Below are positions 16,066-25,162 of a stretch of DNA of 64,000 nt, piece by piece (the first letter of the stretch is position 1; every line of letters starts with the position of its first letter). The stretch lies in NCBI GenBank assembly GCA_902793295.1, contig CADBDA010000003.1:62001-126000 (forward strand). Direction: 5' to 3'. Under the pieces are notes generated by a model, which saw nothing but the letters and a program-made list of their open reading frames with translations, did not search any database and was not told the origin of the DNA. The stretch comes from an uncultured Bacteroidota bacterium (GTDB lineage: Bacteria > Bacteroidota > Bacteroidia > Bacteroidales > P3). The translations under genes and the position numbers were made by a program.

Positions 16066-18411
16066 ATGAACCTACCGACCTCCGCAATCAACCGTTTCCG
16101 ATACCTCCTGGCGCTGCTGGCGCTGCTCCTTGTCTCCACCGCCGCCATGGCACAAAACACCATCAAGGGCGTGCTGGAAGATGCCGACAAAGGCGAGGCC
16201 GTACCCTTCGCCCATGTCTATCTGGACGGCACCAAGCATTGGACGACGACCGACATCAACGGCTACTTCATCATCACGAAGATCCCCGACGGCGAATACA
16301 CCCTCAAGACGCGCTACGCCGGCTACGAGGAATACAACGAGACCCTCACGCTGAAACACCAGACGATAGTGCGCAACATACAGCTGAGGAGCGCCGTGAC
16401 CCGCCTGAAGGAGGTGGTGGTCAGCAGCAACAAATCCGAGGAGCGCAAAGTGATGACCCAGGTGTCGGTGGAGAAAGTCACCGCCTCCCAAATCCAGCAG
16501 ATGCCCTCCATCGGCGGACAGGCCGACCTGGCGCAGTACCTGCAGGTGCTGCCGGGCGTCAACTCCACGGGCGACCAGGGCGGCCAGCTCTACATCCGCG
16601 GCGGCTCCATGATCCAGAACCTCACCCTGCTCGACGGCATGGTGGTCTACAACCCCTTCCACTCCATCGGACTCTACTCCATCTTCGAAACCGACGTCAT
16701 CCTCAACGCCGACGTCTACACCGGCGGCTTCGGCGCCGAATACGGCGGACGCCTCTCGTCGGTGATGGACATCACCACCCGCGACGGCAACAAGAAACGC
16801 CACACCGGCAAGGTGGGACTGAACACCTTCGGCGCCAGCCTCATACTGGAAGGACCCCTGAAACGCGAAAGCAACAGCAGCCCCGCCACGGTCACCTATC
16901 TCGTCACCGCCAAGAACTCGTTCCTTTCCAAGAGCTCCCAGGCCCTCTACTCCTACATCGACGGCGGCCTGCCGTTCGACTTCCTGGACACCTACGGCAA
17001 AATCTCCATCAATTCCGGTCGCGGCAGCAAGGTCAACTTCTTCGCCTTCCGCTTCGACGACCGTGTGAACAACTATATGGCGCTGGCCGACTTCCACTGG
17101 ACCAATTTCGGTGCCGGAACCAACTTCGCCCTCATGACAGGCTCGTCGTCGCTCATCGACGGCACCGTGGCCTACTCCAAATACAAAGTGAATCTCGACG
17201 ACGCCAGCGGAAGTCCCAAATACAGCAGCATCGGCGGATTCAACGTCTCGTTGGGCATCACCAACACCATGGGCAACAACAAGCTGCGCTACGGTTTCGG
17301 CATTGAGGGCTACACCACCGAGTACCGATACACCAACGCCTACGGCGTCCGTCAGGCGCAGGACGAGAACACCTCGCAGCTGTCGGCCTACGCCACCTAC
17401 CACATCAATTCGGGCAAATGGCTGATCGACCCCGGCATCCGTTTCCTCTACTACGCCTCGCTCTCCGAACCCAGCCTCGAACCCCGTCTGGCAGCCAAAT
17501 TCAACGCCACCGACAAACTGCGTTTCAAGCTGGCCACAGGACTCTACAGCCAGATCATCCTCGACGCCCGCTCCGACCACGACATCGTCAACCTCTTCAA
17601 CGGTTTCCTCACCGGTTCGGGACAACTCAACATGCCCTCCGTCTACCAGAACGAGCCGGTGGAGAGCTGTGTGCAGCGGGCGCAACACATCGTGTTCGGC
17701 GTGGAATACGATGCCATCGAGCACCTGACGTTGAATATGGAGTTCTATTACAAGAATTTCAGCCACCTGCTGGGCATGAACCACAACCAGTTCTTCGACC
17801 GTTCCGACCCGGCCTACGCACCGGGCGGCACCTACGAACAGCCGCAGTACCTGATGACCGATTTCATCATCGAGAAAGGCCGTGCCGCCGGCGTCGACTT
17901 CAGTGCCTGCTACGACATCGAACGGCTCTATCTCTGGGCCACCTATTCGCTGGGCTTCGTGTCACGCACCGACGAATTGCAGACCTACCATCCCCACTAC
18001 GACCGCCGCCACACGGTGAACCTGCTGGCCACCTATGCCATCGGCGACGAACGCCAATGGGAGCTCAGCGGTCGCTGGTCGATGGGTAGCGGATTCCCGC
18101 TGACGCTGACCAGCGGCATCTACGAAAGCCTCCAGTTCCCCGACGGCATCAGCAGCGACTACATCCATGAAAACGGCGAAATGGGCATCACCTACGGCGA
18201 ACTCTACGCCGGCAGGCTGCCCATGTACCATCGTTTGGATTTGGGTGTGAAACGCAAATTCTCGTTCGGCAAACGCGGACTGCTCGAGCTGTCGCTCAGC
18301 GTCACCAACGTCTACGACCGCAACAATATCTTCTACTTCGACCGCATCACCGGCAACCGTATCGACCAGCTGCCCATTCTGCTCTGCGGTGGAGTGACCT
18401 GCAGTTTCTAA
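16066..18411 (+). CDS. TonB-dependent receptor with carboxypeptidase-like regulatory domain
   Basis: 781-residue outer-membrane TonB-dependent transporter. A signal peptide ending Ala-Met-Ala-Gln (about residue 30) is followed by a carboxypeptidase-regulatory-like beta-sandwich (about 32-115), a plug domain with Leu-Gln-Val-Leu-Pro-Gly-Val and Gly-Gly-Gln-Leu-Tyr-Ile-Arg-Gly-Gly (about 120-245), then a short 22-strand-type barrel ending in Thr-Cys-Ser-Phe. There is no SusD partner next to it, so it is not an obvious polysaccharide-utilisation locus; siderophore, vitamin or peptide uptake are alternatives. It sits close behind holA and may be co-transcribed. Confidence 0.9.
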   Translation: MNLPTSAINRFRYLLALLALLLVSTAAMAQNTIKGVLEDADKGEAVPFAHVYLDGTKHWTTTDINGYFIITKIPDGEYTLKTRYAGYEEYNETLTLKHQTIVRNIQLRSAVTRLKEVVVSSNKSEERKVMTQVSVEKVTASQIQQMPSIGGQADLAQYLQVLPGVNSTGDQGGQLYIRGGSMIQNLTLLDGMVVYNPFHSIGLYSIFETDVILNADVYTGGFGAEYGGRLSSVMDITTRDGNKKRHTGKVGLNTFGASLILEGPLKRESNSSPATVTYLVTAKNSFLSKSSQALYSYIDGGLPFDFLDTYGKISINSGRGSKVNFFAFRFDDRVNNYMALADFHWTNFGAGTNFALMTGSSSLIDGTVAYSKYKVNLDDASGSPKYSSIGGFNVSLGITNTMGNNKLRYGFGIEGYTTEYRYTNAYGVRQAQDENTSQLSAYATYHINSGKWLIDPGIRFLYYASLSEPSLEPRLAAKFNATDKLRFKLATGLYSQIILDARSDHDIVNLFNGFLTGSGQLNMPSVYQNEPVESCVQRAQHIVFGVEYDAIEHLTLNMEFYYKNFSHLLGMNHNQFFDRSDPAYAPGGTYEQPQYLMTDFIIEKGRAAGVDFSACYDIERLYLWATYSLGFVSRTDELQTYHPHYDRRHTVNLLATYAIGDERQWELSGRWSMGSGFPLTLTSGIYESLQFPDGISSDYIHENGEMGITYGELYAGRLPMYHRLDLGVKRKFSFGKRGLLELSLSVTNVYDRNNIFYFDRITGNRIDQLPILLCGGVTCSF

Positions 18412-18424
18412 CGCCGAGGCGACA

Positions 18425-18844
18425 TCAGCGCCTCATGAAGACGTAATGCTTGTCCGAGCCCAACAGCGGATCCCATTCCAGCGTTAGCTCGTCGTTACGC
18501 TCGTCGTACCACCAGTCGAGATAGTAGGTCGACCGCGACAGGTCACCGTCCGAGTCGTAATCCTCGTAGTAGATGACCAGTTCCGAATCCTCGTTCACAT
18601 ACCATTCCCAATCGTAGCTGTAGCTGAACGGACGTTGACCCGACGAAGCGCCGTCGACAAAGAGCATGTCGTGTTCGAATGTCAGCGCCAGCAGGCTTTT
18701 CGCAGCCCCATCATCCTTGGTCGACGAATCCATCAAGACCCAGTGGCCTTGGAGTTCGTTCGGATATAAATGTTCCTCTTCGCACGATGTGAGGCCCAAC
18801 AGGCCAAGGGTGCAGACGAAAGCAATAAACAGTTTTTTACGCAT
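18425..18844 (-). CDS. Small acidic lipoprotein, lipocalin-like
   Basis: 139-residue predicted lipoprotein: Lys-rich start, hydrophobic core and a Leu-Thr-Ser-Cys lipobox at about residue 21. The mature part starts with a Leu-Gln-Gly-His-Trp-Val-Leu segment, the usual first strand of lipocalin-like or DUF-type small beta-barrel lipoproteins in Bacteroidota, and is strongly acidic with many Tyr and Trp residues. Function is unknown. It faces the TonB-dependent receptor gene tail to tail with a 13-nt gap and lies downstream of the acyltransferase gene on the same strand (61-nt gap). Confidence 0.75.
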   Translation of the reverse strand: MRKKLFIAFVCTLGLLGLTSCEEEHLYPNELQGHWVLMDSSTKDDGAAKSLLALTFEHDMLFVDGASSGQRPFSYSYDWEWYVNEDSELVIYYEDYDSDGDLSRSTYYLDWWYDERNDELTLEWDPLLGSDKHYVFMRR

Positions 18845-18905
18845 ATCGGTTGTTTGTTGGATTATTTGAATAATTGTTTTCCAGGATTTTAGAATTCATC
18901 ATATC

Positions 18906-20288
18906 TTATTTTTCGGCTGCCATGGCGTCGAGGCAAGCCTCCAGTTCGCGCATGGCCTTGGGTCTGAAGAGACACAGCAGCCAGTAGCGGCTGTTGCGCA
19001 ACACCGCCTTGAGGCCGTTGACCACGCTGGCGGCAGCCATAGCCTCCAGATGCACCAATCCCACGACCACCAGCCCCCACCAGGGTCCGATATCGGCCAA
19101 CCGGCTCATCCACAAGCCGTCGTTGCAAGCGACGACGATGGCGATGACGATGGTGTAGATGATGGTGAGGAAGAAGCGGATGCCGAAGTTGATGGAACTG
19201 CGGAACTGCGGGTCCTTGATGATTTTTTGGGTGACGAGGTGGGTCGGCAGGAACGGCATGGGGAAGCAAAGCAGCAGGAAGAGGACGACCCATCGCACCG
19301 CCGGCACGGCCACCATGGCAGCCACCACACCAGCCACGCCCAGCAGGGCGGCGAGGGTAGCCAGCAGGCTCCAGCGTTCCGGCACGGTCCTCACCGAGAA
19401 ATGCAGCTTGCGGCAACGCTCGGCGTAGTCGCGGCTGCGTGCCATCAGCGTCTCAAAGCGGCCATCGCCCTCACGCTCCATGGCGTCGTACTTGTTGGAG
19501 AGCATCTGCCGCACGCGGAAGCGGTTCCAGGCGCTGTTGCGCCAACCGGACGCTTTGCGCTGCCGTTTGTTGAGGGCCCGGCAGAGGGTGTATATCTCAT
19601 CGTAGTGTTCTTTGCTGCGAATGTCGTGCATCTGAGGCAGCAGCGCCTGTGTCAGCGCATCGCGCATCTGGTTCAGCGCCACCGGCTCGTTGCTTTCGAA
19701 GGTCGCCATGAAAGGCTGCACCGCGATGGGTTTGCCGATGTTGACCACCAGATTGGCATAGGGGCGTTCGTAGTTGTCGAAGTCGATGCCCGTCGGCACG
19801 ATATAGAGGGGGTAGTCGCCCAGCTTGCGCTGCGTTTCGCCGGCAATGCGGAACATGCCCTTGACGAGAGGCAGCAGCTGGTGGCGGTCGTTGTGGCGGC
19901 CCTCGGCCATCAGGCACAGCGGGTAGCCGTCGAGCAGCACATTTCTCGATTTCTCAAAGATTGCGTCGTTTTTCGACAAGTTGTCGCGGCCGTCGCGGAT
20001 GCGGTACACCGGCAGGATTTTCAGGAAGGTGAGGATGGCACGCACCGTCGGTTGGGCGAAGATGTCGGCCCGCGCCAGGAAGACCGGCGGTTTGGGCGCG
20101 AAATTGAGCACCGCCAGAGGCTCCATCAGCGCCTGCTGATGGCACGGGGCGATGATGTAGGCCCCATCGGTGGGCAAGTTTTCCCGACCTCGTACCACGA
20201 AGGTCTGGTAGTGGCAGCGGGTGCCGAACTGTACCAGCGGACTGAGGAGATTATAGAGATTATTGTTATCTTGTATGGCTTTCGGCAT
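18906..20288 (-). CDS. PlsC-like glycerol/lipid acyltransferase with C-terminal membrane domain
   Basis: 460-residue 1-acylglycerol-3-phosphate-type acyltransferase. The N-terminal catalytic domain has the His motif near residue 50 (Pro-Cys-His-Gln-Gln-Ala-Leu-Met-Glu-Pro), motif 2 Pro-Val-Tyr-Arg-Ile-Arg-Asp-Gly near 95, and motif 3 Met-Ala-Glu-Gly-Arg near 128. In relatives I know the His motif ends in Asp; here it is Glu. After about residue 300 there are several hydrophobic helices, an arrangement common in Bacteroidota members. It probably acylates glycerol-phosphate or another membrane lipid; substrate uncertain. It is divergent from the DUF4294 gene, with a -7 box (TATATTTG) at 20347-20354. 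Confidence 0.85.
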   Translation of the reverse strand: MPKAIQDNNNLYNLLSPLVQFGTRCHYQTFVVRGRENLPTDGAYIIAPCHQQALMEPLAVLNFAPKPPVFLARADIFAQPTVRAILTFLKILPVYRIRDGRDNLSKNDAIFEKSRNVLLDGYPLCLMAEGRHNDRHQLLPLVKGMFRIAGETQRKLGDYPLYIVPTGIDFDNYERPYANLVVNIGKPIAVQPFMATFESNEPVALNQMRDALTQALLPQMHDIRSKEHYDEIYTLCRALNKRQRKASGWRNSAWNRFRVRQMLSNKYDAMEREGDGRFETLMARSRDYAERCRKLHFSVRTVPERWSLLATLAALLGVAGVVAAMVAVPAVRWVVLFLLLCFPMPFLPTHLVTQKIIKDPQFRSSINFGIRFFLTIIYTIVIAIVVACNDGLWMSRLADIGPWWGLVVVGLVHLEAMAAASVVNGLKAVLRNSRYWLLCLFRPKAMRELEACLDAMAAEK

Positions 20289-20346
20289 ATCTTCAATAAC
20301 CTTTAATTCATTTTTTTATGTCGTAATTAACATTTGTTTGAGTTTG

Positions 20347-20354
20347 CAAATATA
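20347..20354 (-). promoter_or_regulatory. Probable -7 box of the acyltransferase promoter
   Basis: TATATTTG on the minus strand matches TAnnTTTG and lies about 60 nt upstream of the start codon at 20288. No -33 box at correct spacing is evident, so this is tentative. Confidence 0.4.
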
Positions 20355-20397
20355 CGAAAAAATCTTTTTTTGAGTTATAGCAGCAAATAAATCCTTG

Positions 20398-21042
20398 ATG
20401 GATAGCAATTTTAAAACATACCGTCCGACGAAACGTCTCCTCGTGCCGCTCTTGGTGGCCCTGCTGGCGGTGGTGCGTCCGGCACAGGGACAAGTGTTTG
20501 CCGGCGGCCTTCGCGACCAGGTGAACACCATCATGAGCTTGGCGACGGTGCTCGACGGCGACACCATCCCCATGGTACGGCTCAAGCCGGTGAAGGTCAC
20601 CGCCAAATGGAACCTGCTGACGCCCAAGGAGGCACGCAAGCACCAGAAGCTGATACGCAACGTCCGCAAGACCCTCCCCTACGCCAAGGAAGCCCGTCGC
20701 CGGCTGCAGGACCTGGAGAAGGAAATGGCCGGTATGGACCCCCGCCGCCGCAAGGAATACGTCAAGCAGGTGGAGGCCGAAGTGCTCGAAGAATTCAAGG
20801 ACGACTTGGAGAAGCTGACCATCTCGCAGGGCAAAGTGCTGCTCAAACTGGTGGACCGCGAGACGGGCAACAACTCCTACACCCTGGTGGCCGACCTGCG
20901 AGGCTCCTTCCGCGCCTCGTTCTACAACACCTTCGCACGCATGTTCGGATTCAACATGAAGGAACGCTTCGACCCCACGCGCAACAAGGACGACAACCTG
21001 CTGGAACGCGTGGCCCGCTCAATCGAACTGGGCCGCATCTGA
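20398..21042 (+). CDS. DUF4294 domain-containing exported protein
   Basis: 214-residue protein of the Bacteroidota-specific DUF4294 family, whose function is unknown. It has a signal peptide (about residues 1-31, ending Ala-Gln-Gly-Gln). The conserved features are Asp-Gly-Asp-Thr-Ile-Pro then Leu-Lys-Pro-Val-Lys-Val, the Arg-Asn-Val-Arg-Lys-Thr-Leu-Pro-Tyr-Ala-Lys helix, Lys-Leu-Thr-Ile-Ser-Gln-Gly-Lys and Asp-Arg-Glu-Thr-Gly-Asn-Asn-Ser-Tyr. I use ATG 20398; a TTG codon immediately before it adds one residue only. It is followed by the NlpC/P60 gene and rnr in the same direction. Confidence 0.88.
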   Translation: MDSNFKTYRPTKRLLVPLLVALLAVVRPAQGQVFAGGLRDQVNTIMSLATVLDGDTIPMVRLKPVKVTAKWNLLTPKEARKHQKLIRNVRKTLPYAKEARRRLQDLEKEMAGMDPRRRKEYVKQVEAEVLEEFKDDLEKLTISQGKVLLKLVDRETGNNSYTLVADLRGSFRASFYNTFARMFGFNMKERFDPTRNKDDNLLERVARSIELGRI

Positions 21043-21106
21043 CCCTGCCGCGACGGACAACCAAGCCCGCCAGACAACACACAACCGATGCACTAAACAA
21101 CAACCG

Positions 21107-21835
21107 ATGGATAAAGACACCTTTGGATTTTGCTTCTTGTCGGCAGTGCCCATGCGCCGCCAAGCCTCCCACACTGCCGAGATGGTCAACCAGCTGCTGT
21201 TCGGCGACACGGTGGCCCTCTGCAGCGCCACGCCAGGATGGCTGCTGGTGCGCACCCTCGCCGACAACTACGAAGGCTGGGTGCAGGACAAGCAGCTGCT
21301 GCTGTCCGACGCACCCGTCGCCACCGACTGCGTGGTGCCCACCGAAAGCGCCGTCGTCTGCAACGGCATGCAGGTGACCGCCCCCGCCGGCGCCAGCTGC
21401 CGGCAAGCGTGGCTCGTCGGCGCCACCCCGCAAGCCCCCACCCACGACATCGTCGCAACGGCACGCACCTTCCTCGGCGCCCCCTACCTGTGGGGCGGCC
21501 GCTCCAAGATGGGCATCGACTGCTCGGGACTGGCCCAGGTGGTCTTCAAAATCTGCGGCATCGCCCTGCCCCGCGACGCCTGGCAGCAAGCCTCGGCAGG
21601 CACACCCACCACGCTGGAGCAGTCGCAACCCGGCGACCTGGCCTTCTTCAGCAACCCCCAAGGACGCATCATCCACGTGGGCATCGTCTCGGCACCCCAC
21701 GGCACCTCCATCATCCACGCCTCCGGCCGGGTCCGCGAAGACCGTCTCGACAGCAACGGCATCCTCGACGACAACAACACCTACACCCACCACCTGGCCA
21801 CCCTCAGGCACCTCCTCCAACCCGCCAACAACTAA
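21107..21835 (+). CDS. NlpC/P60 (C40) family cysteine peptidase with N-terminal SH3-like domain
   Basis: 242-residue C40 peptidase, a family that cleaves peptidoglycan peptides, typically gamma-D-glutamyl-diamino-acid bonds. An SH3b-like region at about residues 10-65 (Val-Pro-Met-Arg start, Gln-Leu-Leu-Phe-Gly-Asp near 29) precedes the catalytic domain. The nucleophile is in Gly-Ile-Asp-Cys-Ser-Gly-Leu near residue 140 and the His in Ile-Ile-His-Val-Gly-Ile-Val near 190. No signal peptide is visible, so it may act in the cytoplasm on recycled muropeptides, like YkfC/DppVI-type enzymes. That would fit with the NamZ homologue in this window, though they are not adjacent. Confidence 0.87.
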   Translation: MDKDTFGFCFLSAVPMRRQASHTAEMVNQLLFGDTVALCSATPGWLLVRTLADNYEGWVQDKQLLLSDAPVATDCVVPTESAVVCNGMQVTAPAGASCRQAWLVGATPQAPTHDIVATARTFLGAPYLWGGRSKMGIDCSGLAQVVFKICGIALPRDAWQQASAGTPTTLEQSQPGDLAFFSNPQGRIIHVGIVSAPHGTSIIHASGRVREDRLDSNGILDDNNTYTHHLATLRHLLQPANN

Positions 21836-21877
21836 TAAAGAACAACCTACAAATCACACCCATCAACAACGAACCTT

Positions 21878-24289
21878 ATGAACGAAAAATTTGCAACCCA
21901 AATACTGAAAATCTTTGCCAATGCCCCATTCACCGCATTCAACTACAAACAGATAGCCTCCAAGGTAGGCGCCTACGACAAAGCCCAGCGCCAACTGGTG
22001 CAAGCCACCATCCTGGAGATGGCCGAAGACAAGATCCTGGTGGAAGAAGGCCGCGGCAAATACAAGATCAACCCCAAACACATCAACGACGACCTCCTGC
22101 CCAAGAACTACCTGGTGGGCACCATCGACATGAAACAGACCGGCAAGGCCTACGTCATCCCCCAGGAGGAAGGCCGTGAAGATGTGATGATCGCCCCCAA
22201 CTACACCCGCCACGCCCTACACGGCGACCTGGTGAAGGTGCTCATGTTCCCCCAGCGCAAGATGCACAAGCCCGAGGGGCAGGTCGTCGAAGTGCTGCAA
22301 CGCGCCAAGACCCGCTTTGTGGGACGCATCCAGAAGATGGAGAAATTCGCCTTCCTCATCTGCGACAACCGCAACATGGTCGTCGACATCTTCATCCCCC
22401 TCAGCGACCTGGCCGGCGCCCAAGACGGCGAGAAAGCCGTGGTCGAGATGACCGACTGGCCCGAGCAGATGAACAACCCCGTGGGACGCGTGGTGAAACG
22501 CCTCGGCAAACCCGGCGACAACAACGTGGAGATGCAGAGCATCCTGGCCGAATACGACTTCCCGCTCGATTTCCCCGCCGAAGCCGAGCAAGAGGCCGCC
22601 CACATCGAAGCCCCCAGCAAGAAAGACCTCGAAGGACGCCGCGACTACCGCAAGGTGCTCACCTTCACCATCGACCCCGCCGACGCCAAGGACTTTGACG
22701 ACGCCATCTCCTACCGGCTGCTCAGCAACGGCAACGCCGAGGTGGGCGTCCATATCGCCGACGTGTCGCACTATGTCAAACCCGGCAGCGCCATCGACCG
22801 CGAAGCCTACCAGCGCGGCACCAGCGTCTATCTGGTCGACCGCACCATCCCCATGCTGCCCGAGAAGCTCTGCAACGGTGTCTGTTCGCTGCGCCCCCAC
22901 GAGGACAAGCTCTGCTTCAGCGCCGTCTTCGAGATGAACGACCGTGCCGAAGTGCTCCATCGCTGGTTCGGCAAGACCCTCATCAACAGCGACCGCCGCT
23001 ACTGCTACGAGGAAGCCCAGCAGGTCATCGACACCCAAACCACCGGTGTGGCCGCCCCCGACGGCACGGTGTGCATCCCCGCCGACGAAGCGGTGCTGGC
23101 ACTCCACCGGCTGGCCACCATACTGCGCGAGGCACGCTACAAGGAAGGCGCCATCAACTTCGAAAGCCAGGAGGTGAAATTCCAGCTCGACGAAAACGCC
23201 AAACCCATCGGCGTCTACATCAAGGAACAGAAAGAGGCCAACTGGCTCATCGAGGAATTCATGCTGCTGGCCAACCGGAATGTGGCCGAGAGCATCGGCA
23301 AGCCCTCCTCCAACGACAAGGGCGGCAAGGGCAAGCGCGGCGCCGACAACGGCAAAGCCACCAAGAGCGCCCCGAAGACCTTCGTCTACCGCGTCCACGA
23401 CGAACCCAACCCCGAGAAGCTCAACACCTTCGTGGAATTCGTCGCCAAGCTGGGATTCAAGATGCGCATCGGCAGCCGCAAGGCCTTGGCCGACAGCTAC
23501 AACCACCTCTTCCAACAGATTGCCGGACGCGGCGAAGAGTACATGATCGACAATATCGCCATCCGCACCATGTCGAAGGCCTACTACTCCACCGAAAACA
23601 TCGGCCACTACGGACTCGCCTTCCCCTTCTACACCCACTTCACCTCGCCCATCCGCCGCTACCCCGACCTGATGGTCCACCGCCTGCTGGAGCGCTACCT
23701 GGAGGGAGGCGCCAGCGCCAATGCCGACGAGTACGAGGAATACTGCAAGCACTGCTCGCTGATGGAGAAGAAAGCCGCCGACGCCGAGCGCAGCAGCGTC
23801 AAATACAAGCAGGCCGAATACCTCAGCGACAAGCTGGGACAGGTCTTCAACGCCAATATCTCGGGCGTCAGCAAATGGGGACTCTATGCCGAGATTGAAG
23901 GCAACAAATGCGAAGGCATGATACCCATCGGATCGCTCAAGGGCGACTACTACATGCTCGACGAGGACAACTACCAAGTCATCGGCCGCCGCTACGGCAA
24001 CAGCTACAAGCTGGGCGACCCCGTCCGCATCCGTGTCCGCGCCGTGAACATGCTCAAAAAACAAATCGACTTCGACCTGGTGGAGGAGGAAGACGCGGTG
24101 ATGGCCCCAACGCAACCGAAGAGCGGTTCGAGGACGAAATCCAAAAACGCGACAAAAACGAAAACAGGCACCCGAAACGGGAGCAAAGCCAAAACCACCA
24201 AAGAGGCCCCCAGCAAAGGCAAGAAGGCCAAAGGAGCCGGCAAATCGGCCGCACCCAAGAAAGCCAAATCCCGCAAAAAAGCCCAATAG
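21878..24289 (+). CDS. rnr: Ribonuclease R
   Basis: 803-residue 3'-5' exoribonuclease of the RNase II/R family, able to degrade structured RNA. The order is an N-terminal winged-helix-like and cold-shock region (about residues 1-210), the RNB catalytic domain (about 250-620) with the metal-binding Asp-Pro-Ala-Asp-Ala-Lys-Asp-Phe-Asp-Asp-Ala near 267 and Val-His-Ile-Ala-Asp-Val near 290, then an S1 RNA-binding domain (about 650-735). A lysine/serine-rich tail of about 65 residues follows. A short Gly/Lys-rich insertion lies near residues 470-490 in the RNB domain. It probably forms an operon with the MBL-fold gene 11 nt downstream. Confidence 0.95.
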   Translation: MNEKFATQILKIFANAPFTAFNYKQIASKVGAYDKAQRQLVQATILEMAEDKILVEEGRGKYKINPKHINDDLLPKNYLVGTIDMKQTGKAYVIPQEEGREDVMIAPNYTRHALHGDLVKVLMFPQRKMHKPEGQVVEVLQRAKTRFVGRIQKMEKFAFLICDNRNMVVDIFIPLSDLAGAQDGEKAVVEMTDWPEQMNNPVGRVVKRLGKPGDNNVEMQSILAEYDFPLDFPAEAEQEAAHIEAPSKKDLEGRRDYRKVLTFTIDPADAKDFDDAISYRLLSNGNAEVGVHIADVSHYVKPGSAIDREAYQRGTSVYLVDRTIPMLPEKLCNGVCSLRPHEDKLCFSAVFEMNDRAEVLHRWFGKTLINSDRRYCYEEAQQVIDTQTTGVAAPDGTVCIPADEAVLALHRLATILREARYKEGAINFESQEVKFQLDENAKPIGVYIKEQKEANWLIEEFMLLANRNVAESIGKPSSNDKGGKGKRGADNGKATKSAPKTFVYRVHDEPNPEKLNTFVEFVAKLGFKMRIGSRKALADSYNHLFQQIAGRGEEYMIDNIAIRTMSKAYYSTENIGHYGLAFPFYTHFTSPIRRYPDLMVHRLLERYLEGGASANADEYEEYCKHCSLMEKKAADAERSSVKYKQAEYLSDKLGQVFNANISGVSKWGLYAEIEGNKCEGMIPIGSLKGDYYMLDEDNYQVIGRRYGNSYKLGDPVRIRVRAVNMLKKQIDFDLVEEEDAVMAPTQPKSGSRTKSKNATKTKTGTRNGSKAKTTKEAPSKGKKAKGAGKSAAPKKAKSRKKAQ

Positions 24290-24300
24290 ACCTTCCCCTG

Positions 24301-25026
24301 ATGACCATCCACTACATCTACCATAGCTGCTATGCCGTCGAAACCGACCAGCTGCTGCTGGTTTACGACTACTGGAAAGACAGCCCCGACCAACGGCTGC
24401 AGCGGCTGCTCGACCAGCGGGGCGACCGCGTGCTCTATTTCGTCGTGTCGCACTTCCACGAAGACCATTACAACCCCGCCATCCTCGACATCGCCGACGC
24501 CCGGCTGCTGCTCTCCTACGACACCGTGAAGCGCCGCCGTGTGCCCAAGGAACGCCCCACCGCCATTCTGCGCCCCGACGAAAGCTACAGCGACGAACTG
24601 CTGACGCTCCATGCCCTGCACTCCACCGATGTGGGCATCTCCTCGCTGACCTTTCTGGCCGACGGCACCAGCCTCTACCACGCCGGCGACAACAACAACT
24701 GGTACTTCCCCGAGGAGCCAGGCGAACACATCCACTGCAGCCTCCACGAGATGGAAGGGCTCTTCCTCTCCACGGTGCGCGCCGTCAGGAAACTGACCCC
24801 CACGGTCGACCACCTCATGTTCCCCATCGACCCCCGTCTGGGCAGCGAGATGCTGCGAGGCGTCTGCCAGTGGATGCAACAGGTCGCCGCCCGCCATCTC
24901 TACCCCATGCACAGCTGGGACCGCTACGACGAGCTCGTCCAGCCCCTACAGCAGCTGAGCCAGCTCTTCCCCGAAACAGCCATCATCTTCGAAAGAGGCC
25001 CGTCGGCAGCGTGCATTCCTTCGTGA
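24301..25026 (+). CDS. MBL-fold metallohydrolase (UlaG/YtnP-like, distant)
   Basis: 241-residue metallo-beta-lactamase-fold protein with Ser-His-Phe-His-Glu-Asp-His near residue 53 as the metal site, an Asp in His-Ala-Gly-Asp-Asn-Asn-Asn-Trp near 140 and a terminal His in Tyr-Pro-Met-His-Ser-Trp near 203. The longer open frame upstream overlaps rnr and is only its shadow; ATG 24301 directly follows the rnr stop. The substrate is unknown. The gene ends at a strong terminator, so rnr and this gene close the left-hand housekeeping part of the window. Confidence 0.85.
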   Translation: MTIHYIYHSCYAVETDQLLLVYDYWKDSPDQRLQRLLDQRGDRVLYFVVSHFHEDHYNPAILDIADARLLLSYDTVKRRRVPKERPTAILRPDESYSDELLTLHALHSTDVGISSLTFLADGTSLYHAGDNNNWYFPEEPGEHIHCSLHEMEGLFLSTVRAVRKLTPTVDHLMFPIDPRLGSEMLRGVCQWMQQVAARHLYPMHSWDRYDELVQPLQQLSQLFPETAIIFERGPSAACIPS

Positions 25027-25049
25027 TGGCACCTTCGCACACCCCAATA

Positions 25050-25084
25050 AAGAAACCCTGAACTGCGCAAGTTCAGGGTTTCTT
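25050..25084. terminator. Bidirectional intrinsic terminator
   Basis: A 15-bp perfect stem (AAGAAACCCTGAACT / AGTTCAGGGTTTCTT; 25050-25064 with 25070-25084) and 5-nt loop with A-rich and T-rich flanks. It separates the rightward rnr unit from the leftward end of the giant-protein cluster and would serve both. Confidence 0.85.
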
Positions 25085-25162
25085 ATTTATCAGCATTTAA
25101 ATGTCGAAGGCTTTGGGCGCCTAACGACCTTTGGGGCATCCACAAAGGGGATGGATCCCGTG

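Noticed and set aside
16066..18411. SusC/SusD polysaccharide-utilisation locus
   Set aside because: The receptor is short for a SusC protein and has no SusD-like or glycoside hydrolase neighbour.
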